NCBI GenBank assembly: GCA_040954595.2
Contig: CM082591.2
Span: 6,820,001 to 6,884,000 of the forward strand
DNA from: Balanoglossus misakiensis
Lineage: Eukaryota > Hemichordata
Length of the DNA: 64,000 nt
Direction: 5' to 3'
How positions within the stretch are numbered: position 1 is the first letter of the stretch; the number at the start of each line of letters is the position of its first letter. This document shows positions 21,868 through 33,935 of the stretch, piece after piece. The notes beneath the pieces were generated by a model. The model was given only the letters and a program-made list of their open reading frames with translations, made no database searches and was not told the origin of the DNA. Both the position numbers and the translations under genes were made by a program.

Positions 21868-22960
21868 ACAATTTGGGGGTTTTCTGTCATTGTTAACGCA
21901 ATACGGTCAATTTCTTTGGTGGTACACCGCTGAAAGGAGATTAGTTTGCACCAATTTCAGATAACGGAAAGATTAAGAATCTTGAAGATTAAAAATCAAA
22001 ATCTGTCTGAAAAATTGATAGGAGCAGCTGGCAGTTAACTTTTATGGTGTCCGATTTGTGTGGGGACTCCGATGATCCCAATGATTTTGCACAGAAGGCA
22101 AGTGTTTTGCCAAAAGTGAATGAATCTTCAAACAGAAGTCTATCACCCAGGCAGAGGGAGGGGGGGGTGTCAGCTTTAATGGGACATTAGCTTAAGTTTT
22201 GGGCCTTTATTATCTCTGTTCTGTATTCCAAATGCAATTTTTTGTTCTACTCTAAACAGCATGATGCTAATATATAGTACTCCACTTGTCTACACAGCCT
22301 GTATGAGTGAAACGGCCATTATTTTTTTTATTTATTTTTTGACAAATGGATTCCAGTCCGGACTTCAATTCAAGTGTTGTGCAATAACAGTGCAGACTAT
22401 ACACATGCTATGATAAGCTAAATGCTGAGCATTTCATCATGTTGCAGAAATTGAACCAGAAAGTGCAGTAGATAGACAAAACAAAAATACTGAAAAACAT
22501 AGCAAAACGTTACAGCTAATGGAGCTTTAAGCTGCTGTTATCATGTAAATTTCATGATTTCCCGCTTAAAATTAGTGCAGTTTTAAGTGTCTTCGCAGCT
22601 GCCTTCAAAACTGCCTTAGATTGCATACTTATGCTTTTGTTTATGTTATACGCTGTTGAGGGCGTTATACCAAAGTTCAGTTTACAGTGTCATAAAATAT
22701 GGAATGCCTGAGGAAAAATCGCAGACAAGAATATTTAGGATGTTACCAATGCTAGTTAATGCCCCACTTTCAACCAGAAATCGAGCAGCAATTTCGAAAA
22801 ATGGGATAATTGACTTTGGAGGTGTACAAATGACGGTTGCGTTTTGTACACACACAGGTTTCCATACAGATATTTTTAGGAGTTTAAGACTTCAACAATT
22901 TGTTTCCTTAACAGATAATGACATAAGACTCCATGTGTAGGTTATCATTATCTAGTATAA

Positions 22961-23166
22961 TTTAAAGCACTTTTTTTCGCGAGTTGAAATTTTCGCGAGT
23001 TGAAATTTTCGCGATATCAAGAGAGGCCACTGTTTCGCGAGTATTAATTTTCGCGTTCTCTTATTTCATTCAGTTCATCATTATCTTTCAAAAAAATTAC
23101 GCGACTTTTTATTTTCACGCTATTTTGGCTCTCGCGTATTTCGCGAAAATAAAGTTTTTTACAGTA
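22961..23166 (+). mobile_element. Family D MITE
   Basis: Second copy, plus orientation, with TTTCGCGAGTTGAAATTTTC repeated at its left end and GATATCAAGAGAGGCCACTG in the core. Confidence 0.8.
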
Positions 23167-23861
23167 TGTGTACCGTATACTAAGGTTTATTGTGAATTTT
23201 TTTTAAATTGAATTCAATCTGGACTTGAAATCACTTGTCAGCAACCGCATGGTCCTTAGACATACAGAGACCGGAAATATCAAACAGTCCATGTTATCTT
23301 CTGTTGATGTCGAATTTTTGCTAAGTTTCTGTTGGATATTCCATGTAGACAAACATCTGCCATACGTTGACAACAACCGTCATCACACGATCGCTTCAAA
23401 TGATTGACAAATATAAAAGCTGGATTTTGTTTATTAATGTGTGTCGCAGCGCTCTGTAAGTATGCCTCCCGACAACCAGTATGGTTTGGGGATTTTAGAC
23501 GAAAGCCACACATGAGAGCGTATTAAATATGAAACTTTTCCTCACCTTACAACTGTCCATCATAAAACCACACCAGCCACGCAGTAGAAATTGAGAAATT
23601 TCCAATGGTGAACCAGGTCAGCACGTGATAGCAGCTAACACAGTTACCTCTTTTTACAGTCCATGTATTCACAGCACCTCCCCATTGGACCACTCCGTTC
23701 AATCAGAGCATTACACAGGGACCCATTTCCTAATAAGGGGCCGTTCAGTTTTTATGGCCGGGGGGGGGGGGGGTGCCGTTGCATAATCCAGCGGGGCACT
23801 TTAATTTTGAAATCCAAAAGGGGGGTCACCTTTTTTTTTTAAACATTTTTATTCTGGTACC

Positions 23862-24002
23862 CTCGTGTCTACATGTGGGATGGAAGTTGTGTGTGGTCGA
23901 ATGTTGATTCACTATGTATCCATCTGTAGCATAATATAAACTGTCTTGTATCAAAATAAATCATGGAAAAAGAGCAGCGAGAGAGAGACTTTGTCCCTTT
24001 AA
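23862..24002 (+). repeat. Family A fold-back MITE, half copy
   Basis: Only the right half is present, from the GTGTCTACATGTGGGATGG region to ACTTTGTCCCTTTAA. Confidence 0.75.
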
Positions 24003-24102
24003 GATAAGGATATACATTTGTACTGTGTATCAGTATGACTTTTACTTACCCACGATTTCTACACTTTTCGATAGTTTGGATTTTGTACTCAAAATTGTTT
24101 TC

Positions 24103-26242
24103 AACTTTCTTAATTGCAGGAGGAACTTTCCATGTGATCCAACTGACAAGACTGCTGGGAAAAGTAAAAAGATTACAGAAATGGATATACATTACCACAG
24201 CTGACCTTTGAATAGGGAAGTATTATTTTTTATAGTATATATTTTATTTGTTTGCTTGGCAGCTGAAATGTACTAATGGTGCAGAATTGAAAACACTAGC
24301 CTGTTGCAAAACATGGTAAGCATTGCTATATTTAGTTTGAGTGTACTTTATGACTTTTAAGTATAAATTTACAGTAACTAGGATGAGTGTACCATGTTGA
24401 TCACACCGTCATTCGCGTTGTAATGGAGCAATTATATGTTTTAAAATCAACAACAGTTGAAAGATAAATGTATTATGAGAGCGTCTGTCATTTACATGTG
24501 TAGTGAGAACTGCACAATGGATAAAACTAAAGGTAACTTTCACTGAATGCCAGTGCATTGGGTTTTGTCATCATAAAGGTAAGAGTGTATAGTTTGTAGA
24601 ATGTAGTTTGATTTAAACTAGGATATACTAATCATGTAGAAAAACTTCAATAATAGACAGGGATAATACATTATCATATGTGTATAATAATCGCTGAAAA
24701 TTATAATGTTGAGTGTTTGCAGGGTAAGGTATGATAAACTTTAAAATACGAAACCTTGATAATGAAGATTAGGTAACAAAGTGCACAATAAAGATGAAAA
24801 TGATATAATAACAAAAGATAATACGGTAATGATGATAATGAAGATGATGTTGTTGTAATAATTAAAAAGAACAATAATGATGATAGTGGTGATGATGATT
24901 ATGTAATTATAAAAATTAATAATGAATAGTGTATGTCAGTGTGGTATTGTCAGTTTTAGGTGGATCTTCAGGATGCTTTAAGATGAAAATGGTTGTGATG
25001 ATTATTGTTTCTATGGTTTAGGTGGTGATTATTTGATTCTTAATGGTCTTAATGTAATTGAGAATATTGGGTGTAATTATGTATCTGTTGGGATTGTGGT
25101 CGTAGTGGTTTAGAGTAACAGAATAATAATGTTAGTGAAAGTTTCATTTAACCGTTAATATAACACAGGATGTATTTTCATCTAAACAGTCAGTCACATT
25201 CATCTTAAATATTCATCAGAATTGGTAGCCTAACAATATGCATAGTTGGCATTGTATACTTTGTGATTCTGGGTACAGAGTTTTGTGAGACAAATGATTG
25301 TGTAAAATTATGGTAAGCTCCCAGTACATGAGGTGTTGGTGAAATATTTGTGACTGGTGTAGATAAATATTGATATGACTGTAATTGGTGAATTAATAAA
25401 CTTTTCTTTTTTCTTCAGGGATGCGCGTCTTATGATGGTGACACTGCAGTTGAATAGACTGTAGTATTTTTAATGTGTTTTTGTGTAATATTGCATGTGT
25501 GTGTGTGCCCATTCTGACCTGGCCAGTCAGATTTGGGATGTCGTTACATACTTTGCACTCGCAAACATGACATACCTTGCACTCGCAAACATGACATACC
25601 GTATAAGTAACCACTCTCTAAGTTTCAGATTTATCAAACTGGTTTAATTGTGATTGTGATTTATTTGTATTGAATGCATGATTTCATTCCAGGTTATTAA
25701 ATAAACATTGCATTGTATAATATTTGTATTTCAGATGTGTACCTGTATTTAATTGTGTTAAATAGTAATAAAATCCAGTCAGTTTCACCAACAGCTCATT
25801 GTCTTTCCCCCTTTGCACCAATACAGTGAGCATTCATTTGTATAGGAAAGCAATTTACATACCAACATGTTTTGGAAATTGCAGTAATTTAGTAAATCAA
25901 CACTCAGAATTACTGGTGTGTAATGTCAGCTATGCATATTAATATTTATCATTTGGAAGTTCAATATTACAAAATTCTTAGACTTTCTAATTTACCTACT
26001 GATAATAATAAATTTATAATATTTGAGAGTACAATATAGCTAGATAAATTAACTAGTGAGTATAGACTTTGTAGAATGCAATTGGTTGAAAAGTTTCTGA
26101 TTTTCATGGGTTACGGTATTCAATTTTGATTTTATGTCCGATGTTTGTGATGGTGGTGGCAGTTTTGATGTTAATTGTGAATTCTAATTGTTATGGTGAT
26201 GGCATTGATGGTTGTACTTATGTTGATGGGGGTCGGTGATGG

Positions 26243-26282
<40 letters not shown>

Positions 26283-26880
26283 AGCAAAAATAATGATTGT
26301 AATAATAATAATTAGTATTATAATAATAATTTTTATGAACCCACAGCTGTGGAACTTATTCTACTGAATTTGTATAAATATTGTCAAGTAATCTTAGCTT
26401 AAAGGTATAATTTAGTAATTATGTATGATGATTTTAGGTTATAACTACTGAACAGCCCATAAATAATTTGTTTAGGTTTTAGCGCTGTAGTTCACTTGAA
26501 CTCATAACTGTGCATAAATTGTAATTTTTTATGGTGATTCTAAAACTAAAACTAGTGAAAAGTTAAATATAAAGTACAATATGTAGATAGGTGATAACTA
26601 CTGGAATCATTTGTTGAATTTTTAGTTCCCCATGGGACTGCGTCATTGACAGTGATTTGTTAACTGAGTACTGGTCTGTTGAATTGGAGATAGTTTCATG
26701 TTTTGTTAGTCTATTGGATAATAAATTAAGTTTATCAGATCCTGGAGATTTACATTGGATAATGTGCGTCTGCTACCCAAGAGATGAAAGGCGCAACACA
26801 ATTTTGTAAGTGTACCATTGGTAACATGAAACTGTCAAGTCTATGATTGTGAACTAATATTTACTATTTATTATTTGTTG
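24103..26880 (+). other. AT-rich region without protein genes; possible non-coding exons
   Basis: No coding exon is supported. A TTAATTGCAG acceptor at about 24110-24119 and a TTCTTCAG acceptor near 25419 precede short blocks with stops in all frames; the second is followed by AATAAA near 25701. A (GATG)n/(ATG)n tract lies at 26232-26281. This may be the 5' part of the non-coding transcript proposed for 26.9-30.3 kb. Confidence 0.3.
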
Positions 26881-27249
26881 CAGGTGTTGGGGTTTGTTAG
26901 CAGGCAAGTTGAAGTCCATAGCAGTCAGTCATAATCGTCTGTTAAGTATTTACACATTTTTCTCATTAGTTTCAGATTCCCATGATGCAACAATCCTCCA
27001 GCCCATGATGCAATATATCTTCCTGCCCAGATGCCCAGCTGGTAACCAGGTAACATGATTCCTGTGGTGCGAGTATGCAAATTAATTTGCTATGACCAGC
27101 CATTGTAATTACATTTAAAAAGCACAATGAAGATCTGAATTTTTCCATACACACAACAGTATGGTATCAAGTTTTGTTCATAAAGACAGGAAATAGAATC
27201 ATTTGTCCATAGATACATATTTGCGTTCTGTTGTTGACTGAAATATACT

Positions 27250-28535
27250 TATTGACATATTTTTCATTTTTGCAGATCCCGTTTCTCTTGCTGATGATCT
27301 ACTTGTGCCAACCACCATGTCCATCTGTGCATGCCTGTAAAGCAGCCATGCAGATTACGAAGGTAACATCAAAGCTGCAAACAACGTTACCGGTCATGTG
27401 GTAGAATTATTCTAATATGACTTGACCTCAATTTCATTAAAGCTTAGTGCATAGACAATGTGGCATACATATGGACAGCAATGTTGGGTCACATTTACGG
27501 CCACAAAAAGCTAAGATTTCTACACGCGTTCGCATATAACAGAGTGGCGTCTGGTATATTCCATAGCAACAGGAGACCATCTGTACATAGATACATTTTA
27601 CTGTCATGAACGTTATTTGACTGAAAAAAAACTTATTGATATATTTTTCACTTTTGCAGATCCAGTGCTGATGGTCAACTTCTGCCAACCACCATGTCGA
27701 TCTGTGCATGCCTGTAAAGCAGCCAGGCAGATTACGAAGGTAACATTTAAAGCTGCAAACAACGTTACCGGTCATGTGGTACAATTATTGTAATATGACT
27801 TGTCCTCAATTTCATTAAAACTTGGTACATAGACAATGTGGTACACATACGGACAACAATGTTAGGTCGCATTTACGGCCACAAAAAGCTAAGATTTCTA
27901 CGCACGTTCGCGCATAACAGAGTAGCGTCTGGTATATCCATAGCAACAGGAGACCATCTGTACATACCGGTAGATACATTTTAGTGTCATGAATGTTATT
28001 TGACTGAAAAAATACATTGATATATTTATCATTTTTGCAGATCCAGTTTCTTTTGCTGATGATCAACTTCTGCCAACCACCATGTCGATTTGTGCATGCC
28101 TGTAAAGCAGTTAGCAGATGACGAAGGTAACATTTAAGCTGTTAAAAGCCTTAGCAGGGCATGTGGTACATTTATTGTAATATGACTTCACTGCAATTTC
28201 ATTAAAACTTGGACGATCATTGGTCAATGTAGTGTGACATACATTATGCATAGCGATTTATTTTGCAACTTTATCCAGTACGACCACTACAAGCTAGGAT
28301 GAGTCCATACATTCATGCACAACAGAATGGCGACTTGTATCGTCCATGGCAACAGGAGTTCATCTGTCCATAGATGTATTTTAGTGTCATGTTTTTTGAC
28401 TGAAAAATACTTACGGTTGCTGTTGACATATTGTTCATTATTGCAGATAACAGTTCCCCTGATGGTCAACACCTGCCAACCAACATGTTGACCTGTGCAT
28501 GCCTGTGAAGCAGCCAAGAAGTTTTCGAAGGTAAC
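27250..28535 (+). repeat. Four tandem copies of an exon-intron unit of about 385 bp
   Basis: Each unit holds TTTTGCAG, a block with TGCCAACCA(C)CATGT and GTGCATGCCTGT(A)AAGCAG, then CGAAG|GTAAC, followed by an intron with conserved ACATTTACGGCCACAAAA and GCAACAGGAGACCATCTGT phrases. Exon starts are 384, 381 and 406 bp apart. Copies 1-3 are most alike; copy 4 is diverged. Confidence 0.85.
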
Positions 28536-29032
28536 TTGAGATAAAATTGAGTCTTCTCCAGCATCGATCGGTAGACCCGATGGAGGAAAGCGAAAAATGA
28601 TATTACTCATTTTGGATGGCAGTTAGTATATGGCTTATAGTCCATGAAGACCGGAGATCCTGTCTGTCCATAAGTTTTACAATTGTGCTGTTAGACACAA
28701 AAATACTTATTGGCATGTTTGGATACAGATCAAAATACTTAATGTCAATAATCAGACTTGATTGAACCAATTCTATTCAGACTTCACACAATGATGTCAT
28801 TCAATCAAACTTGGTTACTAATGGATTGGTGGTATTCAGGGCCTGAACATTTCCTTAGTTTTTCAGTGGTACCAGAACTAGTGACCAGGGTTTTTTTTAC
28901 TGGTCCACCCCAAAACATTTGCATAACAATATGAGACAGGCTCATCATTCTTAGCTGTCAACATCCAAGTTCATTTATTTCTATCTTCATTGCCTTTGAA
29001 TAAAAATAAAGCAAACACTGTTGTTTCCGTTG

Positions 29033-29245
29033 TACTGTAAAGCACTTTATTTTCGCGAGTTGAAATTTTTCGCGATATCGAGAGAGGCCACTGTTTTGTG
29101 GAGTATTAATTTTCGCGTTCTCTTATTTCATTCACTGCATCGTTATCTGCAAAAAAAATTACGCGACTTTTTATTTTCACGTTATTTTGGCTCTCGCGTA
29201 TTTCGCGAAAATTTATTGCTCGCGAAAATAAAGTGTTTTACAGTA
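29033..29245 (+). mobile_element. Family D MITE, best-preserved copy
   Basis: Ends GTACTGTAA(A)GCACTTTATT and CTCGCGAAAATAAAGTG TTTTACAGTAC form near-perfect inverted repeats; a shared TA is a possible target duplication. Confidence 0.85.
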
Positions 29246-29824
29246 CTTCACTCACGGCCATGTATCAACCAGTAGGGACCAAGTCATCTACAATGACTTG
29301 TCGCTCAGTCATGATTATTAGCTTTTCTCCAGACTTGAAATTTCCTATACTTATTACATTGTTGTCTGGCTGCCAAGGGCCACCAACAAGCATACTACAT
29401 AATAACCTGATTGGATGTTGTCGCATTCTGGAGCTAATCCCCTTGTCAGTGTTTTGACAGAATTTTAGTTTCTGTGTGAAAGTTAAAGCCTCTTGAGCTG
29501 CCAAATTTCACATGTTTTTTCCACAAGAGAATACTTCCAATTTATTCCTTATCCTTTAACCCTAACGCTACTAGTGTCATACCTGTTTCGAGTGTCAAGT
29601 CCCTTAAAATACGTATTTGCCACTTTTTCTTCTAAAATATATTTTGACATGGCTCTCGCATACATACTTAGATACACTTGGCAGTCTGAGCCCCCTGTAA
29701 AATGTACCAAATCGTACTGGTTTGCACTGTATTGGTCTGAGGGTCTTGTATAAGCCCTACTGATTAACACACACTTGGCAGCCTAATGGGCCTGGGAGCC
29801 CAGGATTGTAGGCACTCTAGAAAT

Positions 29825-30140
29825 CAAACCAGTTTCAACTGACATGACAGCGTTAGGGTTAAAATCCTCACCATTACGCCAAATTGCTTTATTTGCATCA
29901 GTTTGTCATCTTTTGGCGACGCGTACCGGGGTAATTTTGTACAGTTTATATGGCAGCTGATTAAACAGGTGTGGCACCGGTTTAATATCACTTGTTCAAA
30001 TTGCAACATACAGCCACAACCAGGTGTCGATGAGATGTTCATGTGTACATATCAGTATGCTTATGTTGATGACCCAATCTAAGTAGGAAACTAAATTCAT
30101 GGAAATAATGCAAAAATTGGCAGCTCAGGGAGGCTATAAA
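29825..30140 (-). repeat. Family H interspersed element
   Basis: Inverted relative to the 20265-20530 copy; contains ATTAAACAGGTGTGGCACCG and AAATAATGCAAAAATTGGCAG. Confidence 0.6.
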
Positions 30141-30330
30141 TGTCTTTTAGTTGCTATTATGAATCAATACACAGGTACGGTAAGTGTAATGTCCTCGTTC
30201 TGTTTATAGGAAAGAAGAGGATTATACCCATGGATGAATTCAAAAGCCGGTGCATCAGATGTCCAGACGTTTCCTCGGAATGATGACTGACTTTTTACTG
30301 ACTTTAATAAAGCTTAATAAATTTGTCTGA

Positions 30331-31040
30331 GTTCATCGTCATTTCAAGAACAGAACTTCACCTTGGGTTGCAATTGAATGTTGATCAATCCCTACCTCGG
30401 TTATAATTATCAATACATTGTATTCCGAATTGTTTGTAATTGTGTCACAGAGAGAGGGAGCAGGTTGCAATGTGTACATTTCAGTATGCCAAAAAGTTTG
30501 CATTTCCCATTACATTGCTTATTACAGTCCTAAATTATCACTCCGATTTATTCAGCATAACCTGAAGGTTGTTGGGTCCTATAAGCACAATAAGCATTGC
30601 ACGTAAAAGCACTGTACACTAGCACTATACATGTAATCGCACTGGATACAACAGCCTTCAGGTGTTTACCATTGAACCTTACAACACGTAATTATTGCAC
30701 CACTTGCACAGAAAAGGTAAAATGGTAAACAAATAGAAAAAGGAATGACAGCGTTATTCCTGTATTGGTTCAAAACTTGTGCGAAACAGTTGTTTATGAA
30801 AGCAACATGACAATGAAGAGTAAACCACTTTGCATATTGTTTGACTTGCTCTCTCTATAAACTTGATTTTTTTTTCCATTATTGTATTATAGGCATGATT
30901 TTCTACTATTGTACATTTTGAAGGCATGTTTTAGTAATTTAGAACAACTAGAGGTTTAATGGCCATGTTTTCATGATTAATATTGGGGTATAAACAAAAT
31001 AGAAATTTAAGGCTATACAGAATAGTCTTGGGACCTTAGT
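30331..31040. other. AT-rich spacer
   Basis: No gene, recognisable repeat family or regulatory site is apparent apart from short homopolymer runs. Confidence 0.5.
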
Positions 31041-31045
31041 GGATT

Positions 31046-32000
31046 AGACCCTGGCCTGGTCTGTCCCGTCCCCTGGTCCTAAATTTACCCTGTACCCTGG
31101 CCTGTCCTGTCCCCTCTCCAGTGTACCCCTGACCTTTACCCTGTACCCTGGCCTGTCATGTCCCCTGTCCAGTGTACCCCTGGCCTGTACCTGACCTTTA
31201 CCCTGTTCCCTGGCCTGTCCTGTCCAGTCCCCTGGTCCTAAAGTTACCCTGTACCCTGGCCTGTCATGTCCCCTGTCCAGTGTACCCCTGGCCTGTACCT
31301 GACCTTTACCCTGTTCCCTGGCCTGGCCTGGCCTGTCCTGTCCCCTGTCCAGTGTACCCCTGGCCTGTACCTGACCTTTACCCTGTTCCCTGGCCTGGCC
31401 TGGCCTGTCCTGTCCCCTGTCCAGTGTACCCCTGGCCTGTACCTGACCTGTCCGGTCCCCTTGTCCTAAATTTACCATGTACCCTGGCCTGTCATGTCCC
31501 CTGTCCAGTGTACCCCTGGCCTGTACCTGACCTTTACCCTGTTCCCTGGCCTGGCCTGGCCTGTCCTGTCCCCTGTCCAGTGTACCCCTGGCCTGTACCT
31601 GACCTTTACCCTGTTCCCTGGCCTGGCCTGGCCTGTCCTGTCCCCTGTCCAGTGTACCCCTGGCCTGTACCTGACCTGTCCGGTCCCCTTGTCCTAAATT
31701 TACCATGTACCCTGGCCTGTCATGTCCCCTGTCCAGTGTACCCCTGGCCTGTACCTGACATTTACCCTGTTCCCTGGTCTGTCCTGTCCCCTGTCCTGTA
31801 CCTGACCTTTACCCTGTACCCTGGCCTGTCATGTCCCCTGTCCAGTGTACCCCTGGCCTGTACCCTGTACCTAGCTGGCCTGCCATGTATCTTGTTCTCA
31901 TCCTGTACCCTGTCCTGTGCCCTGACCTTTACCCTGTACCCTGTGCCCATCCTGTTCTGCCCCCCCCCTCAGGTCCTGTTCTTGGCCTGTACCCTGGCCT
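31046..32000. repeat. CCTGT/CCTGG satellite with 228-bp higher-order unit
   Basis: Nearly a kilobase of CCTGT, CCTGG and TACCC words. Units of about 72 bp (CCCCTGTCCAGTGTACCCC... type) are arranged as 72+72+84, and the 228-bp set is repeated with essentially no change (31266 onward against 31494 onward). The plus strand is C-rich and the minus strand correspondingly G-rich. Because unit lengths are multiples of three, long frames stay open on both strands; these are not genes. Confidence 0.93.
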
Positions 32001-32040
32001 GTCTTCTGCTGTACCCTGCTGTTGTATTTATTAATTCTTT

Positions 32041-32610
32041 ATTTTTGAATTTTCATAATTGCTTGGTGTCTGGAAGTATACTCTCTTGGTGGTTTTTGGC
32101 ATCTGTGATTGCCATGTCCCCTGGCCTTTACCCTTTACCCTTTTCCCTGCCAGGTCCTGTCCCTGGCCTGTACCAGTTGTTTGTTCTCTTCCGTGCCATA
32201 CCAATTTTCATAATTGCTTGGTGTCTGGAAGTACTCTCTTGGTGTTTTTTGGCATATGTGATTGCCATGGTTATATTTTTGAATTCATATTTGAATTTTT
32301 CGCGATTCTTGGCATGCATGTCTGGGTTGTATTTGGTTATCTGCTGAAGCTGGTTCCACCACACTTGCAGAAGAAGTCGGAAGATTGCAGTCCCTCTTCA
32401 AGCAAATGATGTCTTTACGCGTGTGTCTGCTGCTTTCTAGAATGTCCTTTCTGATTTACATGGTTCTTCGCGTGTCTGGGTTGTATTTGGTTATGTGATG
32501 GAGCTGGTTCACCACACTTGCAGAAGAAGTCCGAAGATTGCAGTCCCTCTTCAAGCAAATGATGTCTTTGCGCGCGCGTCTGTTGATCTCTACAGTGTAC
32601 TTTCCCGTAT
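32041..32610 (+). repeat. Two interleaved local duplications
   Basis: A block containing TTTTCATAATTGCTTGGTGT occurs near 32051 and 32207. A second block of about 125 bp (GTCTGGGTTGTATTTGGTTA through CTCTTCAAGCAAATGATGTC) occurs near 32318 and 32474. Each second-block copy has CACTTGCAG|AAGAAGTC, which looks like a splice acceptor. Confidence 0.85.
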
Positions 32611-32689
32611 TATAAATAAAGAATGTGTATATGTGTGTATGATCATTTTAACATTCATCTATGTGTTCTTTTTCCTTTTTTAGGGTACG

Positions 32690-33935
32690 TCTTTAATGAA
32701 TTTTTTCCAATGGCTATAACAGATGAGAAGGGTTAAATTGCAATATGTTTTGATACTATATGTGCGACATGACTAACTTGATTTGATGATGAAAATAATT
32801 GCAATGGATCCTTCAAGTCCAGTATAGTTTCCTGGGATCAGTTCATTGGTCACTTTTTCCAGTGGCTATATCAGATGGAATTTCAATTTGCTTTTGCTTG
32901 ACCTGGTCAAGTATTTGTTATTTGTCGAACAGTTTTGATGTGTGTGTTTGGAAGATATCAACATCCATTGCAATGTTGATGTCTTATTCCCCAATTTGGG
33001 GGATATTTAATGAAGTTTTCCCAGTGGCTATATCTGATGAAGTTTCCTTCAAGTACATCTCTTCAAGACCAGTATAGTTTCCTGGGATCAGTTCATTAGT
33101 GGCTTTATATCAAACTGTTGATTCAACAGTTTGATATACCGGTATATATTTTATTTTTCACGTTTTAATATAAAAATTTATATTTTACTTTTGCTTGGCA
33201 TTTTTAGAGGGTGGGTTTTTTGTATAGATTATTTTACACATTGTTGCATGTATATATGCATCATGTGAATCATTATAGGGTTTCAAATTTTGGATGAACA
33301 TTTTCTTTAAAATACATAAATAATGTGTTTGCAGAAGCCATGTAGGCATAATGTTTTTTTTATTTAGGGAGGGGGTGGAGTGTATTTGCTCATAAATTGA
33401 ATATTATCGAGCCCATGCAACACGGCTTACAGGAAACACATTATTTGTATTTTTTAATAATAAAAACTTTACATTTTAGTATTTATTTATTTTTCAATGT
33501 TTTTCTATTTTTGATACTCTTGCAGATTTCAGTTATTTTGCATTTGAACTTTCATCTTTATGTCCTTTTCCCTTAATGTTACGAGGGCTTTAATAAAACT
33601 TTTTCTAATGGCTACATTAGATAAGGTTTCACTTTGTTTTTGCTTGACATTGTTAAGAGTTTATTATTTGTGGAACAGTTTTGATGTCAGTGTGTGTTTG
33701 GGGATTTCATCATTTATCTCAGTGTTAACGTCTTTTCTCCCAATTTCGGGATCTTTAAGAAGTTTTCCCAGTGGCTATAACAGATGAGAAGGTTTCAATT
33801 TGCAATATATTTGAGAATAACATATGCATTGCATATTACTAACCTGATTTCATGATGAAAACAATTGCAATAGATCCTTCAAGTCCAGTATAGTTTCCTG
33901 GGATCAGTTCATTAGTCACTTTTCACTGCAAGTAT
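32690..33935 (+). repeat. Diverged tandem duplication of about 400-900 bp
   Basis: Phrases such as CCAGTGGCTATA, TTTTGCTTGAC, GAACAGTTTTGATGT, TTCCCCAATTTGGGG and AGTATAGTTTCCTGGGATCA recur in the same order around 32800-33105 and 33590-33925. No conserved reading frame. Confidence 0.75.
33107..33137. repeat. 31-bp perfect palindrome
   Basis: ATATCAAACTGTTGA at 33107-33121, one T, then its exact reverse complement at 33123-33137, inside the duplicated block. Confidence 0.9.

Larger units (their letters stand above)
21868..24100. other. Intergenic region upstream of the protease gene
   Basis: No supported exon. Contains an inverted family M copy (about 22195-22530), an unassigned open stretch at 22656-22940, a family D MITE (22961-23166), a G-run at 23761-23772 and a half copy of family A (23862-24002). 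Confidence 0.5.
26884..30330 (+). ncRNA. Candidate spliced long non-coding RNA
   Basis: Exon-like blocks with good acceptors and donors lie at 26884-26945, 26976-27049, 27276-27362, 27660-27739, 28041-28126, 28447-28530 and a terminal block from 30210 (after TTTATAG) containing AATAAA at 30306-30311 and 30316-30321. Four of the blocks are tandem copies of one another. Block lengths (87, 80, 86, 84) and stops in every frame argue against a conserved protein. The regular splice signals and terminal poly(A) signals argue for a transcript on the plus strand. Function unknown; the repeated short introns recall snoRNA host genes, but no convincing box C/D or H/ACA RNA could be assigned. Confidence 0.4.

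Noticed and set aside
22656-22940. 94-codon open frame (contains KNGIIDFGGVQM)
   Set aside because: No ATG at its start, no family resemblance, no convincing acceptor or donor; kept only as an unassigned open stretch.
27480-27600. Possible H/ACA-like hairpin in the tandem-unit introns (GCGTCT/AGACCAT stem followed by ACA)
   Set aside because: Upper stem is too short and the ACA is lost in the third copy; not enough for a call.
27437-28066. Two similar minus-strand frames in the tandem units
   Set aside because: Similarity comes from the tandem duplication itself; splice signals and poly(A) signals point to the plus strand.
31172-32347. 391-codon open frame rich in CPVPWPVLS-type repeats
   Set aside because: It is a by-product of satellite units whose lengths are multiples of three; the opposite strand is open as well, and no domain or splice context is present.
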